From contig CAUJCT010000053.1 of the NCBI GenBank assembly GCA_963169345.1, forward strand, positions 310,001 to 374,000: 64,000 bases of DNA, read 5' to 3'. A program made the position numbers and the translations under genes. How positions within the stretch are numbered: the stretch's first letter is position 1; the number at the start of each line of letters is the position of its first letter. This document shows, in pieces, positions 1-7,767 of the stretch. The notes under the pieces were generated by a model. That model searched no databases. It saw only the letters and a program-made list of their open reading frames with translations, and was not told the DNA's origin. This DNA comes from Bacteroidota bacterium. Lineage in GTDB: Bacteria; Bacteroidota; Bacteroidia; NS11-12g; UBA955.

Positions 1-464
1 CTATGAGTTCTCGCCACCGACAAAGCTTTGGAATTATTTTGTTTGAGCCAGGCCATAAAAATTGTGTCATAAAACCAAAATGAATACAAAATAGTATTCT
101 CTGAAATTGTAATGCCATTCAATAAGAGTCGAGACTGTATTTGTTCAGCTTTAAAAATATTGGAAACTATTCTGGCAATGGCTGATTTAATTGGCAATAG
201 TTTGCCGGATTTTCTGATTTCAAACAGATAAATTCCTAATATTTTTTTCCAGTTACCGGTAAGGATTTTCTTCTTACTAAACGATTTCCAATCCATAAAA
301 TCGTCAAACACTACTACATTCTTGGGAATCTCGCTTTTATTATCAACTGTGTCAATGGAAAAGAGATAAATTTTTTCAAATACTTCAGAGCATTTAATAA
401 TGTCTTTTAAAATAAAAGGTATCTCCGTATCATCAACAAAATATATCAATTGCTTTTTCTTCAT
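1..464 (-). CDS. Glycosyltransferase, N-terminal part (cut by window edge)
   Basis: The reading frame is open from the ATG at 464 to base 1, giving about 154 residues that begin MKKKQLIYFVDDTEIPF. Residues around 125-154 read YSFWFYDTIFMAWLKQNN followed by a VART stretch. This resembles the YSYWxxxxA...RxHxxD region of bacterial GT4-type glycosyltransferases of O-antigen and capsule loci. The catalytic C-terminal half lies outside the window. The start overlaps the stop of the upstream membrane protein gene as ATGA, so it is the distal visible gene of the polysaccharide operon. Family assignment rests on the short pattern and on context. Acceptor and donor are unknown. Confidence 0.55.
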   Translation of the reverse strand, partial: MKKKQLIYFVDDTEIPFILKDIIKCSEVFEKIYLFSIDTVDNKSEIPKNVVVFDDFMDWKSFSKKKILTGNWKKILGIYLFEIRKSGKLLPIKSAIARIVSNIFKAEQIQSRLLLNGITISENTILYSFWFYDTIFMAWLKQNNSKALSVARTH

Positions 465-2038
465 TTCTTACTATAAACCATAATTTCTCCAAAAAAGGTA
501 TCTAGCTCATAATCTACATTTTCATGCGATTTAAATTGCTCATATAAATTTACATTAAATTCCTTTTCAGGATATTTCAATAAAAGCTTTTGTGGATGAT
601 TTTTATTGAAAACAATATAATCGTTAGAGTCATTCCAAATTTTATCTGGAAAATCCCAATACCATTGAAAATTCGTTGATTGTATTTCAGGTAGTTTAGA
701 TGCAAACGGATGGTAAAGATCAACTTTAACAAAGTCTTCGAAAGGATATAACATAGTTCCATCGGTGCCAACTTTAGAATACCCTTTAGCACCTGGTCTG
801 CTTTTTATGTACTCAATTGCCTTCAAACTATTGTTTCTTGTTTGAATCATCTCCTTCTCAGTTGATAAATGGCTGTATAAAGGCAATTCCCTTGTGAAAA
901 AGAAAAACAAACTCACAGAAAACACTAAAATCAGAGCAGAAAACACAGCAGAATTCAATTGGGCGAAATATTTATTCTCAATTGAAATGAGTAAACCTAA
1001 TACCAGCATCAATTGAGCTGTCCACAAATAATGAGGCCATGTTCTTTTGGTTAGTACTACGATAGCAGTAAATAAAATAAATCCGGAAAGCAGCAATACA
1101 GTGGAAGAATATGATTTTAATTTTACCTCATGTTTAACGGCATATATCAATCCTAAAAGCGCTAATCCAATAAAAAAATAAGACAGATAACTGAATCCAA
1201 AATAGGCTCCGCCATACTCCGACATCCAATTTAATACACCGGTATCAGCATTATCATAGGATTTAGCTGTTCCTCCAAATGTTTCATGTAAATACGTTTT
1301 AAGAAACATCGGTTTAACTGGCGTGAGCACTAAACAAGGAATTGCTAATAAAAAACCAGATAAAAAATAAACAAATGAGCCTATGCCTTTCATGAAAGAA
1401 GGCTTAAATCCATATTTTAATACAGGTAATAAAAAGAGCAAAGGCATTATCAATAGAATATTGAATTTTAACCCATACGCTATTCCTAGAAACAAAAAGT
1501 GAGCTCCGAATTTCCATTCACTTTTTTTAAATCTATTCAGAAAAACAGCTAAGAAAAAGATCTGCCATGGCTCTGGTTTAGGCATCATTATAAAATAGAG
1601 CGTGTAGTATAATCCAAAAGCTGACAGATAAAAAACAAGTTTACTTAACTTATCTTTTAAAAATGTGTTTGCCAGTATATATGCTGAAATTAAAATTAAA
1701 AATGCATGCACTAAACGTATTGTAAGTACCAAACCGCCAACACCCCATATTTTAAATGGGACAAAGGCCAGAAGTGCATCCAGATAAAACATGATTCTGC
1801 CATAGAAAAGCACATTGCCGCATATAACAGACATTATAAAATGCTTGATTGAAATTGGATGAAGTATTGAATAGACTTCCTTTACTGCAATATACTCATC
1901 ATGACCAGCAATTTTAGAGTTGATATTTGAGCCATCCAGAAACTGAAGATTCAGAAATATGGATATTATTGCAAATCCAATCCCAATGGCCGTTTCAAGC
2001 CAATACTTTGTAAAAAAACTCTTGAAATTTAATGTCAT
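461..2038 (-). CDS. GT-C-type integral membrane glycosyltransferase-like protein
   Basis: 525 residues with about ten hydrophobic segments between residues 15 and 385, followed by a soluble tail. An acidic pair in the first outer loop (HDEY, about residues 46-49) fits the catalytic loop of GT-C enzymes (ArnT/PMT-like), which use polyprenyl-phosphate sugars on the outer face of the inner membrane. The KPEPWQ motif near residue 154 also resembles the conserved loop of this fold. The gene is coupled by ATGA to the glycosyltransferase downstream and lies 7 bp after an SGNH-like acylation gene. Likely role: adding a sugar to the lipid-linked glycan in the periplasm. The substrate cannot be inferred. 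Confidence 0.6.
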   Translation of the reverse strand: MTLNFKSFFTKYWLETAIGIGFAIISIFLNLQFLDGSNINSKIAGHDEYIAVKEVYSILHPISIKHFIMSVICGNVLFYGRIMFYLDALLAFVPFKIWGVGGLVLTIRLVHAFLILISAYILANTFLKDKLSKLVFYLSAFGLYYTLYFIMMPKPEPWQIFFLAVFLNRFKKSEWKFGAHFLFLGIAYGLKFNILLIMPLLFLLPVLKYGFKPSFMKGIGSFVYFLSGFLLAIPCLVLTPVKPMFLKTYLHETFGGTAKSYDNADTGVLNWMSEYGGAYFGFSYLSYFFIGLALLGLIYAVKHEVKLKSYSSTVLLLSGFILFTAIVVLTKRTWPHYLWTAQLMLVLGLLISIENKYFAQLNSAVFSALILVFSVSLFFFFTRELPLYSHLSTEKEMIQTRNNSLKAIEYIKSRPGAKGYSKVGTDGTMLYPFEDFVKVDLYHPFASKLPEIQSTNFQWYWDFPDKIWNDSNDYIVFNKNHPQKLLLKYPEKEFNVNLYEQFKSHENVDYELDTFFGEIMVYSKK

Positions 2039-2045
2039 TAATTCT

Positions 2046-2999
2046 CTATGGCTTTATAAAATCCGATTTTCCGACGGCATTTGTATAATTCAAAGTATCT
2101 AAAACAGTTCTCAAATATCGATTAAATTTTGGAATCTCATTCTCCCACATGTGGTGCCCATCTGTGGTTCTGAATTGATTTCTTGCAGGCATAATATCAA
2201 TATATGTAACTTTGTGTTTACCTGATATATTTAACATTAAGCTATTGAATTCAGGACACATTGTATCCTCAAGTTCCAACATTTCACTGGCTATAGGCAA
2301 TCTTATCAAATACACTTTACCGTCTAATTTAAGATAGTCAATTAGTTCTTCAAGATTTCTTAATTTATTAGCTGAAATTTTTCCTTTTTTATAGGTTTCA
2401 GACTGTTTATAGTTATCAATTTTAACACCTAACTTTCTTTTATAATCTTTGTTAAGGAACTCTTCTGTCATTGGTTTAATCATTCTGCCAAAAGAATTGA
2501 TGTGCAAATTGCGATCAGAATTCATCATAACATTGCTTATTTCCCAGATTGAAAGATTGGCAAACCTGAGAATATACTCAAAGTTAGGCCTCATAGGTTC
2601 CAGTTTCAATTTTGATGTAAAACTGGGATTAATAAGGTTCTCGGCACCTGGAATTGAACTTAAAGCCCACGGATCAACTGTTAGTATGTGTATTCTATTT
2701 TTATCAAAACTGGCATTTTGATGGTACTTTCTAATAAGAGCCATATAGCTATTATCATAAGGAGATGCATCAATTGTAAATGAAAAATTATACAGCTGTC
2801 CACCCAATATTGATGGCTCCAAATCTATTGCACTTCTGCTTGTACCAATAATCAAACCCTGATTATGGTAACTTGTCAATCGCGCATAGTTTTGATCAAT
2901 ATATGACTCGTACTTCAACAAATAGAAATAAAGTACACAGGCAAACACCAACAATGTTGCGATACAGTAATAAACGATTTTTAACAATAAATTTCTCAT
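2046..2999 (-). CDS. SGNH-fold partner of MBOAT acyltransferase (membrane-anchored)
   Basis: 317 residues. One membrane segment (about 7-27) anchors a periplasmic domain. GTSRS at 52-56 sits where SGNH/GDSL enzymes carry the nucleophile serine, and D280-G-H282 near the C-terminus matches the block V DxxH dyad. The gene follows the MBOAT gene by only 2 bp. In known polysaccharide acetylation systems (AlgI with AlgJ/AlgX, PatA/PatB) an MBOAT moves the acyl group across the membrane and an SGNH protein attaches it to the glycan; that role is inferred here. Its layout matches the second pair at 11097-13384, although the two SGNH proteins differ greatly in sequence. Confidence 0.6.
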   Translation of the reverse strand: MRNLLLKIVYYCIATLLVFACVLYFYLLKYESYIDQNYARLTSYHNQGLIIGTSRSAIDLEPSILGGQLYNFSFTIDASPYDNSYMALIRKYHQNASFDKNRIHILTVDPWALSSIPGAENLINPSFTSKLKLEPMRPNFEYILRFANLSIWEISNVMMNSDRNLHINSFGRMIKPMTEEFLNKDYKRKLGVKIDNYKQSETYKKGKISANKLRNLEELIDYLKLDGKVYLIRLPIASEMLELEDTMCPEFNSLMLNISGKHKVTYIDIMPARNQFRTTDGHHMWENEIPKFNRYLRTVLDTLNYTNAVGKSDFIKP

Positions 3000-3001
3000 T
3001 A

Positions 3002-4450
3002 TTAAAATTGAAAATAAATAAATGATGACTCACTTGAACCTTTAAACAGGCCAAGCAAAATCAATGTGCCCATACCAATATATATAACCGCTCTTAAGAC
3101 AGGATTTTTAACGGTTCTTAAATTCCTTTCATCCCTTCTCAAAAACCAATCGATAACTATTACAGGAACAATATACAACACGGCGAGAATGCCACCAGGC
3201 TTATGCAACAACTGACCGGGGTCCTCTACTAAATTTACAAAAATGCGCTTAATAAAAAGTAGGGCATCATTAAAATCCTTTATTCTAAAAAATATCCAGG
3301 CGAAAGTGACAAATGCAAAAGTACTTAGCATCTGGAACAACTCCTTAAAGGAAGGTATTTTGCTGCTTTCAGCTGCCACATTACCAAGATTTTTTCTGTT
3401 TTTACCCAATAACAATAAAGGTAAAAATCCACAGGCATGAATAAATCCCCACAAGATAAAATTCCAGCTGGCACCATGCCAAAATCCACTTACAATAAAA
3501 ATAATAAAAGTGTTCCTTATAGCTTTGTATTTTCCATCTTTGGAACCTCCAAGAGGGATATAAAGATAATCTCTGAACCACGATGATAAAGATATGTGCC
3601 AGCGTCTCCAGAACTCGGCAATATCTCTTGAGAAGTAGGGAAATTTAAAGTTACTTAACAACTCGAATCCTAAGAGTTTTGCAGTTCCTAATGCAATATC
3701 AGAATACCCGCTGAAATCAGCATATATCTGGAATGAAAAAGCAATTGAACCCATTATCAATGTTGTTGCACCCTGACCAGAGAAATCGGAATAAATTAAA
3801 TCCACAACTATTGCCAAACTATCTGCAATAACAATCTTCTTAAACATTCCCCATAATATGAGTCTGCAGCCATAAACCGCATTTCTGAAATTAAAACTTC
3901 TGAATGTTTGTACCTGTGGTAAAAGATGATTAGCTCTCTCAATAGGACCTGCAACGAGTAAAGGAAAGAAACTTACAAATACAGCATAATCAATAAAATT
4001 TGAAATAGGTTTTTGCCTTTTGTAATAAATGTCAAATACGTATGACATGCCATGAAATGTATAGAATGAAATCCCTACCGGTAGCGTCAAATTAAGCAAA
4101 GTCGGATTTAAATGTACTCCAAAACCTTCAAATAAATGCTGGAATTGAACAGCAAAAAAATCATAGTATTTGAATACAGCCAGAATGCCCAGATTGTTAA
4201 TTATACTCAACCAGAGAAATAACTTGGATTTTCTTTTATTATCAGAATTTACACCAAAACCGTAAAGAAAATCTATGATTGTATTAAGTGCTAACAGACC
4301 AAGAAATTTCCAGCTCCACCATCCATAAAAAACATAGCTGGCTATTAAAATTAATAGATTCTGATTTCTATAAGATTTGGAAAAAACAAACCAATAGAGA
4401 ATAAAAACTATCGGAAAAAATATGAGAAATTCAAATGAGTTAAATAACAC
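3002..4450 (-). CDS. MBOAT family O-acyltransferase (AlgI-like)
   Basis: 482 residues, polytopic, length typical of AlgI/DltB-like MBOAT proteins. The family core is clear: FPLLVAGPIERA near 162, FWRRWHISLSSWFRDYLYIPLG at 280-301, and SGFWHGASWNF at 321-331 with the conserved His at 325. It should take an acyl group (probably acetyl) from a cytoplasmic donor and pass it across the inner membrane to a periplasmic transferase. The SGNH-type gene directly downstream is the obvious partner. It is a clear paralogue of the MBOAT at 11951-13384, with the same MLFNS start and near-identical core motifs. Confidence 0.9.
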   Translation of the reverse strand: MLFNSFEFLIFFPIVFILYWFVFSKSYRNQNLLILIASYVFYGWWSWKFLGLLALNTIIDFLYGFGVNSDNKRKSKLFLWLSIINNLGILAVFKYYDFFAVQFQHLFEGFGVHLNPTLLNLTLPVGISFYTFHGMSYVFDIYYKRQKPISNFIDYAVFVSFFPLLVAGPIERANHLLPQVQTFRSFNFRNAVYGCRLILWGMFKKIVIADSLAIVVDLIYSDFSGQGATTLIMGSIAFSFQIYADFSGYSDIALGTAKLLGFELLSNFKFPYFSRDIAEFWRRWHISLSSWFRDYLYIPLGGSKDGKYKAIRNTFIIFIVSGFWHGASWNFILWGFIHACGFLPLLLLGKNRKNLGNVAAESSKIPSFKELFQMLSTFAFVTFAWIFFRIKDFNDALLFIKRIFVNLVEDPGQLLHKPGGILAVLYIVPVIVIDWFLRRDERNLRTVKNPVLRAVIYIGMGTLILLGLFKGSSESSFIYFQF

Positions 4451-4460
4451 CTTACTTTTA

Positions 4461-5189
4461 TTATTTTATTCTTCCTGATTGAATGCTTTTTCGTAGCTCA
4501 AAAATATAATTGAAGCTCCTTTTTATTAGTTTCCACTTTGTTTTAAAAGAAGAACCACTCCCTCCCTTCGCCACTCCTGCAACACGTTTGGCAAAGTAAA
4601 CCGGAAAATGAGCAATTTTTCCTATTCTCTTTGCCTGATATAGAAAATATAAATCCAAAGAGAAGTCGTGTGGTGCATCATTTTGTATTTTTTCAAAAAA
4701 CAACTTACTGAACAATTTAGGTTGAGCGTTGATTTCAGTGAGCCTGGTACTTAATGCTATGGAAGCAATGACGCCCATTCCGTATGAAAAAAGTGCCTCA
4801 GTTATTTGACGATTCTTCCTAAATCCTTTTACTAACAGGAAAGGATTGTTTTCGTTTTTATATATTTCAAATGCCTTTAAAACATCCATTGGGTCGGTCT
4901 GTCTGTCGGCATGCGTTACAGATAGGACATCGCCTGTAGCTGATTGTAATCCGCTTAATATACCAAAGCCATATCCAATATTTTTCTCTACCGTATATAC
5001 TTTATAATTATTTGAATTACGCTTTGCCAATTCATTCTTAAAAACCAAATCAGAACCATCCGTAGATCCATTATTAACCAGGACAATTTCAATGTCAGGC
5101 TTCGCTTGAACAAGTAAGTCTAATCTTTGAAACAAAGCTTCAAGGTTGTCTTTCTCATTATAACATGGTAAAATAACCGAAAGCTTCAT
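4461..5189 (-). CDS. Family 2 glycosyltransferase
   Basis: 242 residues with a GT-A fold: LSVILPCYNEKDNL at the N-terminus, NNGSTDGS near 41, and a THADRQTDP segment around 94 in place of the usual DxD site. Polyprenol-phosphate glycosyltransferases of the DPM1/GtrB type look similar, but there are no C-terminal membrane helices. The start overlaps the preceding nucleotidyltransferase gene as ATGA. The product may transfer the unit activated by the two neighbouring nucleotidyltransferases; that link is inference from gene order alone. Confidence 0.8.
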   Translation of the reverse strand: MKLSVILPCYNEKDNLEALFQRLDLLVQAKPDIEIVLVNNGSTDGSDLVFKNELAKRNSNNYKVYTVEKNIGYGFGILSGLQSATGDVLSVTHADRQTDPMDVLKAFEIYKNENNPFLLVKGFRKNRQITEALFSYGMGVIASIALSTRLTEINAQPKLFSKLFFEKIQNDAPHDFSLDLYFLYQAKRIGKIAHFPVYFAKRVAGVAKGGSGSSFKTKWKLIKRSFNYIFELRKSIQSGRIK

Positions 5190-5959
5190 TTTAAATTATG
5201 GAGTTTAGTAAACCATTCATCCCAGTAGTTAAAAGTTTCATAATCGTTTGGAGTACCCCAGCACACGTAGTGTTCGATCTCAAAAACTTTTACTTTATAA
5301 CCTAAATCAATTAAATCGTTGATACATTCATCGACATAAAATTCATTGTTGATTCTTTTATTTCTGGCTATCATTCTTTCGGCAGCTTCAACAAAATACC
5401 TGCCTTTATTAAACCAAAATGCCCCTACAACTGCATGATCATTCATTGGTGTAGAACTTATAGGCACCTTAACGCTCATAGCGTCTACAACGTTGTCATC
5501 TTTTACTTTTATCCAACCATAAGCTTCGGGTTTAGAAGTTACCGATGGATTATTTCTAAAACTAAAGACGATTGCATCTGCACTATTTTTCAAACTATTA
5601 AACTGCTCAATATCGTATATCATTCCATTATCACTTGCCCCAATGACTAATTCATCATCATTGTTTATGATTGATTTTGCCGAAAGGCAGGTCACAGCCT
5701 GACCTTCCGTAAGGTGATCCAATACGACAATATTTGGACTATCAAAGTACTTATTGAGATATTGGTCGATTTGAAAATCTTGAATCTGAAAATCCCTAAC
5801 AACAAAAGTGTAGGAATCGGCTATTGGAAGCGCCTCTGCAGCTGACACTACCATTGGCTTACCAAGAATATCCAGCAGAGGTTTAGGAGTTGTATAACCT
5901 TCGTCCTTAAAACGACTTCCCGCTCCAGCCATAGGAACTAATGCATTTCTTCTTTTCAT
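5186..5959 (-). CDS. Nucleotidyltransferase (NTP_transferase family), copy 1
   Basis: 257 residues from the ATG at 5959, chosen because it forms an ATGA overlap with the upstream gene. A start 30 bases further upstream (5989) is open but would overlap the neighbour by 34 bases. The activation loop AGAGSRF (11-17) and PKPLL (25-29) are those of sugar-phosphate nucleotidyltransferases, and a WGTPNDYETF motif closes the domain near the C-terminus. It should join an NTP to a phosphorylated substrate. It is the second of two adjacent, divergent members of the family, so the pair may activate two substrates or form a heteromer. Nucleotide and substrate are not readable from sequence. Confidence 0.8.
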   Translation of the reverse strand: MKRRNALVPMAGAGSRFKDEGYTTPKPLLDILGKPMVVSAAEALPIADSYTFVVRDFQIQDFQIDQYLNKYFDSPNIVVLDHLTEGQAVTCLSAKSIINNDDELVIGASDNGMIYDIEQFNSLKNSADAIVFSFRNNPSVTSKPEAYGWIKVKDDNVVDAMSVKVPISSTPMNDHAVVGAFWFNKGRYFVEAAERMIARNKRINNEFYVDECINDLIDLGYKVKVFEIEHYVCWGTPNDYETFNYWDEWFTKLHNLK

Positions 5960-6729
5960 TTTCTGTAATGCCCGATTATTTTGCCCCAATTAATATACTC
6001 TTCAAGGTCTTCTGGCGTACCCCATTGACAAAAATGAGGCACCTGATCATAAACCTTTACTGAAAGCCCTTCTTCTTTTAATAGATTATATACCAGACTG
6101 ACATAATACTCTCCATTCAAATTGATATCTCTGTCAATCATCATTTGAAAATACCTTTTGACATACGATCCTTTTGAGAAATAATATGTGCCTCCGGAAT
6201 GGTAAGCTTTCATTTTATTTTCCTCAAAAGAGAATTTCTCTCTAATTTCCAACATGTTCAAATTTTCATCCACTTTACAGGAGGCATATAAATTTTTAGG
6301 ATGTAATAAATGTGGATGAAAACCGGTGTAACAAGGAATTGCGCCATCACAAGCCGACTGTTTTACCCAAGTTATAAAATGTGAAAAATCCCAGTCTTGA
6401 TAAAAATCACAATAATTCACAATTACTTCATCTTCGTCATTTATCTCATGAAATGCCTGTGCAACCGCATAAACCGGACCCAGCTTGTGCCCTTCTATGC
6501 CAATGATTTTGCCATTTGGTGCAATTCTATTTAAAACTTCACGCATGTTGGTGCTTTCCAAATGCTCGTTTCTGCAAATAAAAATAAAATCGTTTTCACC
6601 AGGAAATAACTCTACAACCCATTCGATAATAGGCTTTCCCTGAACTTCAATCAGAGGTTTAACCGACTTATAGCCCGCATCAGCAAAACGCTTTCCCAGC
6701 CCCGACATTGGTATAATTATCTTCATCAA
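5956..6729 (-). CDS. Nucleotidyltransferase (NTP_transferase family), copy 2
   Basis: 257 residues. SGLGKRF at 9-15 and KPLIEVQGKPI near 24-34 give the nucleotide-binding loop of the sugar-nucleotidyltransferase superfamily. NYCDFYQDWD near residue 113 supplies a metal-binding Asp, and WGTPEDLEEYINW ends the domain. It is a paralogue of the next gene rather than a standard RmlA, GalU or ManC type: shorter, and with no hexapeptide or CBS domain. It lies 3 bp after the class II aldolase gene. Its likely role is to activate the product of the aldolase/kinase/phosphatase group upstream, which is inference from context. Confidence 0.8.
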   Translation of the reverse strand: MMKIIIPMSGLGKRFADAGYKSVKPLIEVQGKPIIEWVVELFPGENDFIFICRNEHLESTNMREVLNRIAPNGKIIGIEGHKLGPVYAVAQAFHEINDEDEVIVNYCDFYQDWDFSHFITWVKQSACDGAIPCYTGFHPHLLHPKNLYASCKVDENLNMLEIREKFSFEENKMKAYHSGGTYYFSKGSYVKRYFQMMIDRDINLNGEYYVSLVYNLLKEEGLSVKVYDQVPHFCQWGTPEDLEEYINWGKIIGHYRK

Positions 6730-6732
6730 TTT

Positions 6733-7767
6733 CTATTCAAATAAACTCTTTCTGTGTTTTTCCATTGACATCGAATTAATATAATCAATGTCCTCAGCAG
6801 TTATAAATTTTGGTAAACTTTGTTGACTCATTATTGTATCAAATATAAATAAATAAGCCGTCAGCGTTTCGTGTATGGATAATGCCTCTCTTTCCTTGCA
6901 ATGATAGGATATTACATCAGATCCAATTGAAATTCTGGATGGCTGAGAGTCATTAAAACTGATATTGCCCTTAAAAAACACTGTTTGATCAGGAAATAAA
7001 ACTTGCTCAAAAAAGCCAATATCTGCCTGGTATTTTTTAATCATTTCAATTGTAAAATCCGAAGCCGGCTTCCAGGCATCTTCTAAAGCAATCAACTTTG
7101 CAGATGGGTAATCTGCCTTAATTCCCATTATTTCCTGAATTGAAGTATCTATTGAATCCAGATATTCCTTAACCTTACCAAAGGTATCCGAATGGGCAAT
7201 GATGCCATGATTTGCCAATAAAAAAACTTCAGGTTTCTTTTTGCCGTTGGCCTTTGCGTGAATAAGTGCTTGAGTAACCAGATATGAAAGTCCAAACCCA
7301 GGGCTAACAAAAGGTATACTTACAATTTCAAAACCTGTACTTTCTTTAAGCTTTTCAGTCAGTTCGAGTCTTTTAGAATTGCAATTGATAAGATTAGACC
7401 AAACAGAATGTGTATGAACAACATACTTATCCAGTACCGCATGAAATCCGGTTTCCATAGAAGGTTTTGGATATTGTGAGCCATCTGATTTTAAGTTGAC
7501 AGCGTTATCAACTATTTTCAACATAGACTCTTCATTTTCTTTTTTATCAGTAGCTTCTACATTAAAGAAGAAGTTGCTTATTGGCTGATAATCTACACAA
7601 GAAATTCCCGTCTCTTCTGTCATTTCTTCAAACCTGAATCCTGAAGCTTTGATATACATCTTATCATCCTTTTTGACAGATGTATTTCCACCTGGACCTT
7701 GAATTAAATCAGGTCTTTGAGAAAACAGCTTTGTCAGTTTGAGTATGCCATGGATAGCTTCAGTCAT
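6733..7767 (-). CDS. Class II aldolase/adducin family protein
   Basis: 344 residues, longer than the usual 210-270 of fuculose-1-phosphate aldolases; the extra length is mainly C-terminal. The metal site is intact: GGNTS at 26-30, E105 in METG, H118 and H120 in HTHS, and H187 in LANHG. Members of the family cleave or form ketose phosphates, or act as epimerases or decarboxylases, with a divalent metal. It is coupled (TAATG) to the upstream GT-C/kinase fusion and followed by two nucleotidyltransferases. A class II aldolase in a polysaccharide operon suggests synthesis of an unusual short-chain sugar or polyol phosphate. The reaction is unknown. Confidence 0.8.
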   Translation of the reverse strand: MTEAIHGILKLTKLFSQRPDLIQGPGGNTSVKKDDKMYIKASGFRFEEMTEETGISCVDYQPISNFFFNVEATDKKENEESMLKIVDNAVNLKSDGSQYPKPSMETGFHAVLDKYVVHTHSVWSNLINCNSKRLELTEKLKESTGFEIVSIPFVSPGFGLSYLVTQALIHAKANGKKKPEVFLLANHGIIAHSDTFGKVKEYLDSIDTSIQEIMGIKADYPSAKLIALEDAWKPASDFTIEMIKKYQADIGFFEQVLFPDQTVFFKGNISFNDSQPSRISIGSDVISYHCKEREALSIHETLTAYLFIFDTIMSQQSLPKFITAEDIDYINSMSMEKHRKSLFE